From Vibrio sp. Of7-15 (GTDB lineage Bacteria; Pseudomonadota; Gammaproteobacteria; Enterobacterales; Vibrionaceae): a stretch of 64,000 nt of DNA. The stretch lies in NCBI RefSeq assembly GCF_022347565.1, contig NZ_JAKRGH010000003.1, forward strand, positions 62,001 through 126,000. The letters are read 5' to 3'. Both the position numbers and the translations under genes were made by a program. The notes under the pieces are model-generated. The model searched no databases. It was given only the letters and a program-made list of their open reading frames with translations, and had not been told where the DNA came from. Below are positions 60,350-64,000 of this stretch, one piece after another (within the stretch, counting starts at the first letter, position 1; each line of letters opens with the position of its first letter).

Positions 60350-61492
60350 TTAGTCTTTTAGCCCCAGCTCCGAATGGACCTGGTCTTTTAGCTCATCAGA
60401 TAACTCAACACCATCGGCTCCAATAAGGTGCAACACAATATGTTTCGCTTGTTTTGTTGTGCTGTTCATCATTGCTTTAATTATAGCAGTCGCTCGTACT
60501 GGCTTAAGTACTTGAAATGCTTGAAATCGGTAAGAGCATAGGTTGCTGTGGTGAATAATAACATTGTTGTTTAATAGAGTATGCTCGGCTTGTAGCATTT
60601 CAGCGTCTACGATCGGAATTATGTTATCAGTACCTACAATGTTTGAACGAGGGTAGTGGTTAGGGTATTTAACGGAATAATCTGTTTTCGACAAACGTAA
60701 CTCAGCCAAACGGGCCGTTTCGGCATCGGCAGCTCGTTTTTTAATGGTTTTACAGTAGGTTTTAAGGGCATCAAACGAAGGGAAATTTAACGCTTGTTGC
60801 AATAAATCGGGTTTTGTTTCATCGCCAACTTTGGTTGCTAAGCGAAACTTACTCATGAATGAGGTATAAATCTTCGCTTGATTGTTCTGGTGGTGGAACC
60901 AATAACCAATACTGGACTGAGACAGCTTAGGGATCAGTTTGTTAAGCCTTAGCTCGTAAATGCTGACTTTTTTATAATGGGACAATTTCAAATATTGACC
61001 TGTTTGCAAGGCACCAATAATTAAGCTAATTCCGCTGTTATCAAAGTTTTCAGCAGACAGTTTATCCAGAAAGCGAAGTGCGCTTGGGCCAGCGATAAGG
61101 TTGAGTTCTTTTAAGCTATGGCGTTGGCCATCTTTAGCGATGGTTTTAATGGCCGCGCTGTTGGCCGGAAAATGATGACAAATCAGCGCCAGTAGGTTAG
61201 GGCGTTTTTCTAATAGCTCTAAACAAAAAGAAGACTGAGCAGCCAGCATCAACATATGAATGGCTTTTCCGCCATAGGGTTCTGCTACGTTTAGGTATTC
61301 GACAGGAATAGAGCGTATCCATTCTTCACCGCCAGCTGATTCACGAATCGCATCCAGCTCAAAACCGACATTACCATCGACGGGTTGATGGTAGCCATCG
61401 GCATGAACCGTATAAGCTTGTAAACCTTGATCCCAATGTGAAATGGTAATGAAGGTTTCAAACCCAAGAAAGGAAAGATCGATCTTTAGCAT
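60350..61492 (-). CDS. Conserved hypothetical protein, no family recognised
   Basis: I start at the ATG giving MLKIDLSFLGFETFITISHW; the longer frame adds a poorly supported N-terminus. The 380-residue protein has no signal peptide or membrane helix, is Leu/Lys rich and contains a Trp-Asp-Gln-Gly pattern near the N-terminus. It stands between the Sel1-J gene and fabV, on the same strand. Function unknown. Confidence 0.7.
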   Translation of the reverse strand: MLKIDLSFLGFETFITISHWDQGLQAYTVHADGYHQPVDGNVGFELDAIRESAGGEEWIRSIPVEYLNVAEPYGGKAIHMLMLAAQSSFCLELLEKRPNLLALICHHFPANSAAIKTIAKDGQRHSLKELNLIAGPSALRFLDKLSAENFDNSGISLIIGALQTGQYLKLSHYKKVSIYELRLNKLIPKLSQSSIGYWFHHQNNQAKIYTSFMSKFRLATKVGDETKPDLLQQALNFPSFDALKTYCKTIKKRAADAETARLAELRLSKTDYSVKYPNHYPRSNIVGTDNIIPIVDAEMLQAEHTLLNNNVIIHHSNLCSYRFQAFQVLKPVRATAIIKAMMNSTTKQAKHIVLHLIGADGVELSDELKDQVHSELGLKD

Positions 61493-61588
61493 AGCAAAGT
61501 GCACATAATTATTAATTACCGAACATACGCTTATTATTGCTTGCCTGTTAGGTATTATCCAGCTAAGTATCACATAAATAGGGATAAA

Positions 61589-61635
61589 CTTGCCCTTATT
61601 GCACCTAAAATCGTCAAATTTGCAATAAGAGCAAG
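61589..61635 (-). terminator. Hairpin after fabV
   Basis: CTTGCCCTTATTGCA (61589-61603) pairs with TGCAATAAGAGCAAG (61621-61635) at 14 of 15 positions, 17-nt loop. On the minus strand it starts 6 bp after the fabV stop and is followed by TTTATCC. A terminator is likely. Confidence 0.55.
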
Positions 61636-61640
61636 GAAGA

Positions 61641-62843
61641 TCAGAAATGGAGTTGTTCTAATGCGTTTAAATCAACGTCAGTATTATAATCAATATGGGA
61701 AAAGCCAAAGCCATTCAGTTTAAGAAAATCTTTTTTGTACCCTTCATAATCCCCCAGCTGAGCAAAGTTATCAGGGGTAATGGAAGCCATTAGTTTTGAG
61801 ACTTCTTGTTGTACATCTTCTCTTAATTCACGATCGTCAATACGGATTAGGCGCTCACCATCCACAGGGATTTGTGAGGGAGAACTGTACAGGATGTCAG
61901 CGAATAAGCGATGCATTTGTTCAATGCAGCCTTCGTGCAACCCTTTGGCTTTCATTACTTTAAACAACGATAGAATGTAGGTGGAGAAGCCAGGAATGAA
62001 GACACTTGCTTTCGTCACTAGCGCTTTACAGACACAAGCGTATGCACTGCCACCTATGCCTGCGAGTTTTAAATTTAGCGCGTGACTGGTTTGGTGAAGA
62101 TTAATTTTGGCGCGCCCTAATGTACCTTGATGATAAATCGGATAGGTGGCTTCAGGACCAATGTAGGAATAAGCAATGGTACGGCAACCCTCATTCAGAA
62201 CATCGGCATTGATCAAATCATCGATCCAGCTTTCCCAGTCTTCGCCTCCCATGACCTTGATAGTATCCTCTATCTCTTGTTCATTAGCGGCAGAAACCGT
62301 TGTTTCATCTAATTGATCGAGTTCAAGATTAAGGGTTGAGCCTGTTACGGATTCACCAATGGTTTTAATAGAGGAACGCCACATTTCTCCTGTGTCTGGG
62401 TTGGGCCTTACCCCTGTTGCTAAGCTATAAATGATTAGATCCAGTTTTCCGTCGCACTCTTCATTTATATAATCAATGACTTGCTGGCGTACTGCGGGTG
62501 AGAAAGCATCACCAATAATATTTTTGGATTTAATGCCAGCTTTGTCAGCCTGTTGCTTAAAGAAGATGTTGTTATACCAACCCGCAGTGCCGACACTTTT
62601 TTCTGACGGGCCTCGTTCAAAAGAAACACCGATAGTGTGAGTTTTATTGCCTCCAAAGGCGAGAGCAATGCGTGAGGCTAGCCCAAAACCAGATGATGCA
62701 CCAAGAATCAGGACTCGCTTAGGGCCATCAGTCATTGGTTTTGCTTTTTTAATGAATTCTATTTGTTCTAAAACAGCGGCTTCACAGCCAAAAGGATGTG
62801 CTGAACGAGCAACCACACCAGAAATAACAGGCTTAATAATCAT
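61641..62843 (-). CDS. fabV: Enoyl-ACP reductase FabV
   Basis: The 400-residue protein is the FabV/TER type: HPFGCEAAVLEQI, the cofactor motif VLILGASSGFGLASR, SLATGVRPNPDTGEMWRS, and the active-site Tyr-X8-Lys (Tyr237/Lys246 in YHQGTLGRAK). It reduces the enoyl group with NADH at the end of each fatty acid elongation cycle and is naturally triclosan tolerant. It is monocistronic between a hypothetical gene and tesA. Confidence 0.97.
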   Translation of the reverse strand: MIIKPVISGVVARSAHPFGCEAAVLEQIEFIKKAKPMTDGPKRVLILGASSGFGLASRIALAFGGNKTHTIGVSFERGPSEKSVGTAGWYNNIFFKQQADKAGIKSKNIIGDAFSPAVRQQVIDYINEECDGKLDLIIYSLATGVRPNPDTGEMWRSSIKTIGESVTGSTLNLELDQLDETTVSAANEQEIEDTIKVMGGEDWESWIDDLINADVLNEGCRTIAYSYIGPEATYPIYHQGTLGRAKINLHQTSHALNLKLAGIGGSAYACVCKALVTKASVFIPGFSTYILSLFKVMKAKGLHEGCIEQMHRLFADILYSSPSQIPVDGERLIRIDDRELREDVQQEVSKLMASITPDNFAQLGDYEGYKKDFLKLNGFGFSHIDYNTDVDLNALEQLHF

Positions 62844-62949
62844 AAAAAATCCTACAGTTCTATGGGTATCGCTTATGTGGCTTACATAGTAACCAGATTC
62901 TGTTCAATAACATTGATATGAAATAGGTTATGAATGTAACAGGTGCTAT

Positions 62950-63546
62950 TTATAAGTAAGGTGTGAGCTCAGTCGCCATAAATTGTGCAATCCAAGGTTG
63001 TGCCTCTGGCTTGGGATGCAATCCATCTGCCATCATCCATTCCGGCTTGGTAATGATATGCTCAAGGAAAAAAGGCACTAAAGGAACATTATGCTGGCTA
63101 CTTAGCTGAGGGTATATGGAGCTGAATGCTTTGCTATAGCGCTGACCATAGTTTGGTGGCACAAAAATTTGCATTAGCACTGGGTTTGCGCCAGCACTTT
63201 TTATTTTATTTATCATGCTAGTGAGGTTATTTGTCACCATATTTGGGGGAAAACCGCGTAATCCGTCGTTGGCACCTAACTCAATCAGTACGGTTTGTGG
63301 TTGATGTTGGTTCAATAAATCTGATAAACGCGCCAAGCCATTACCTGTTGTATCTCCGGAAATACTGGCATTGATGACGGATATTTTAGTACCTTGTTTA
63401 TTTAAAATAGGTTCAAGCAACGTTGGCCAACTTTGTTCAGCCGACATGTTGTATCCAGCACTTAAGCTATCTCCTAGAATTAATAGGGTGTTGCTATTAG
63501 CTGAATACGAAAAAAACAAAAAAACAAAAATAGAAAGGATGCGCAT
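62950..63546 (-). CDS. tesA: Acyl-CoA thioesterase I / protease I / lysophospholipase L1
   Basis: The 198-residue SGNH hydrolase has a signal peptide (residues 1-18) and all four blocks: LILGDSLSAGY with the catalytic Ser27, SGDTTGNGL, ELGANDGLRG, and the Asp-His pair in MMADGLHPKPE. It hydrolyses thioesters and lysophospholipids in the periplasm. Its start codon lies one base from that of the divergent ybbA gene. Confidence 0.96.
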   Translation of the reverse strand: MRILSIFVFLFFSYSANSNTLLILGDSLSAGYNMSAEQSWPTLLEPILNKQGTKISVINASISGDTTGNGLARLSDLLNQHQPQTVLIELGANDGLRGFPPNMVTNNLTSMINKIKSAGANPVLMQIFVPPNYGQRYSKAFSSIYPQLSSQHNVPLVPFFLEHIITKPEWMMADGLHPKPEAQPWIAQFMATELTPYL

Positions 63547-63547
63547 T

Positions 63548-64000
63548 ATGTCTATGTCCGTGATAAGGGCGACTTCGGTTTCAAAACGTGTTGTTACTAA
63601 TCAAACTGAATTAACGATACTCGATGACATTTCACTTGATATCAGTCAAGGAGAAACTATCGCTATTATTGGCACATCTGGTGCGGGTAAATCAACTTTA
63701 ATGACATTACTTGCAGGGTTGGATGTTGCTAGTTCTGGAGATGTAGAGTTATTGGGTCAGTCTCTCTCATTGTTGGGTGATGAAGAACGAGCAGCTATTC
63801 GGAGTCAGTCTATTGGTTTTGTGTTTCAAAGTTTTTTATTGATCCCTTCTTTAACCGCGCTCGAGAATGTCACTTTACCGAGTATTTTACGGGGGGACAG
63901 TGAAGATAACGATCGGGCGATGGCGTTATTAAAGTCGGTCGGTTTGGAGGGGCGTGAAACACATTTGCCAAGTCAGCTCTCTGGCGGTGAGCAACAAAGG
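63548..64000 (+). CDS. ybbA: ABC transporter ATP-binding protein YbbA (3' end cut by window)
   Basis: The frame is open from ATG 63548 to the window end (151 codons). It shows Walker A GTSGAGKST, a Q-loop (FVFQSFLLIPSLTALENV) and the signature LSGGEQQR, in the LolD/MacB/YbbA-like subfamily. Divergent pairing with tesA is the ybbA arrangement of E. coli. AAAGGA, 8 nt upstream, lies inside the tesA coding region. A second start, ATG 63554, is possible. The partner permease gene is expected beyond the window. Confidence 0.93.
   Translation, partial: MSMSVIRATSVSKRVVTNQTELTILDDISLDISQGETIAIIGTSGAGKSTLMTLLAGLDVASSGDVELLGQSLSLLGDEERAAIRSQSIGFVFQSFLLIPSLTALENVTLPSILRGDSEDNDRAMALLKSVGLEGRETHLPSQLSGGEQQR

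Noticed and set aside
1-64000. CRISPR arrays, tRNA, rRNA, insertion sequences, phage or integron sites
   Set aside because: No direct-repeat arrays, cloverleaf sequences, transposase or integrase frames were seen.

Overview
The window looks like chromosomal DNA of a marine gammaproteobacterium, most probably Vibrionaceae. The support is the gene content and neighbourhoods: a long-form purC, a family II pyrophosphatase, fabV, a tesA/ybbA divergent pair, a DUF523-DUF1722/MerR/photolyase cluster, liu and mms branched-chain amino acid operons, and a T6SS. Base composition is moderate (low-to-mid 40s % GC by eye). I saw no rRNA, tRNA, CRISPR or insertion sequence. No database search was possible; family calls come from motifs read in the translations.

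Layout. 1-11.8 kb (+): a type VI secretion operon half. An MFS protein with a periplasmic sensor-like insert and two periplasmic binding proteins are translationally chained, and run without a gap into tagH-tssJ-tssK-tssL-tssM and a minimal kinase. 11.8-15.6 kb (-): a binding protein, then a vgrG-DUF6931-PAAR unit. 16-19.2 kb (+): DUF523/DUF1722 protein, MerR regulator and CPD photolyase, with repeated TTGTACAA boxes upstream. 19.3-22.7 kb: purC with a consensus PurR box, a YdjM-like membrane hydrolase and ppaC. 22.7-27.4 kb (-): a small membrane protein, an SLC5-type histidine kinase and an HD-GYP response regulator. 27.5-33.2 kb: a PrnB/IDO-like haem protein and a kynureninase-like PLP enzyme (-), facing a secreted LruC-domain protein, a lipoprotein and an Lrp/AsnC regulator (+).

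33.2-40 kb (-): a glutaredoxin-like protein, an unknown protein, and the leucine-degradation operon liuR-A-B-C-E, which lacks liuD, the biotin-carrying subunit gene. 40-48 kb (+): thiolase and the valine-degradation operon (mmsA, acyl-CoA dehydrogenase, two crotonase-fold enzymes, mmsB, SDR), then small genes. 48.6-58 kb: a polysaccharide locus (five glycosyltransferases, flippase, polymerase/ligase) with an oppositely oriented membrane EEP-family protein inside it. 58-64 kb: conserved hypotheticals, a Sel1-DnaJ membrane protein, fabV, tesA and the 5' part of ybbA.

The most interesting candidate is at 27.5-33.2 kb. The regulator gene carries a 15-bp inverted repeat (31 bp centre to centre) against its start codon. 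The same two-box layout with the same 31-bp spacing lies upstream of the PrnB-like/kynureninase-like operon. This links an Lrp-type regulator to a dioxygenase-plus-kynureninase-like module that resembles, but is not, the classical kynurenine pathway, and possibly also to the secreted LruC-domain protein.
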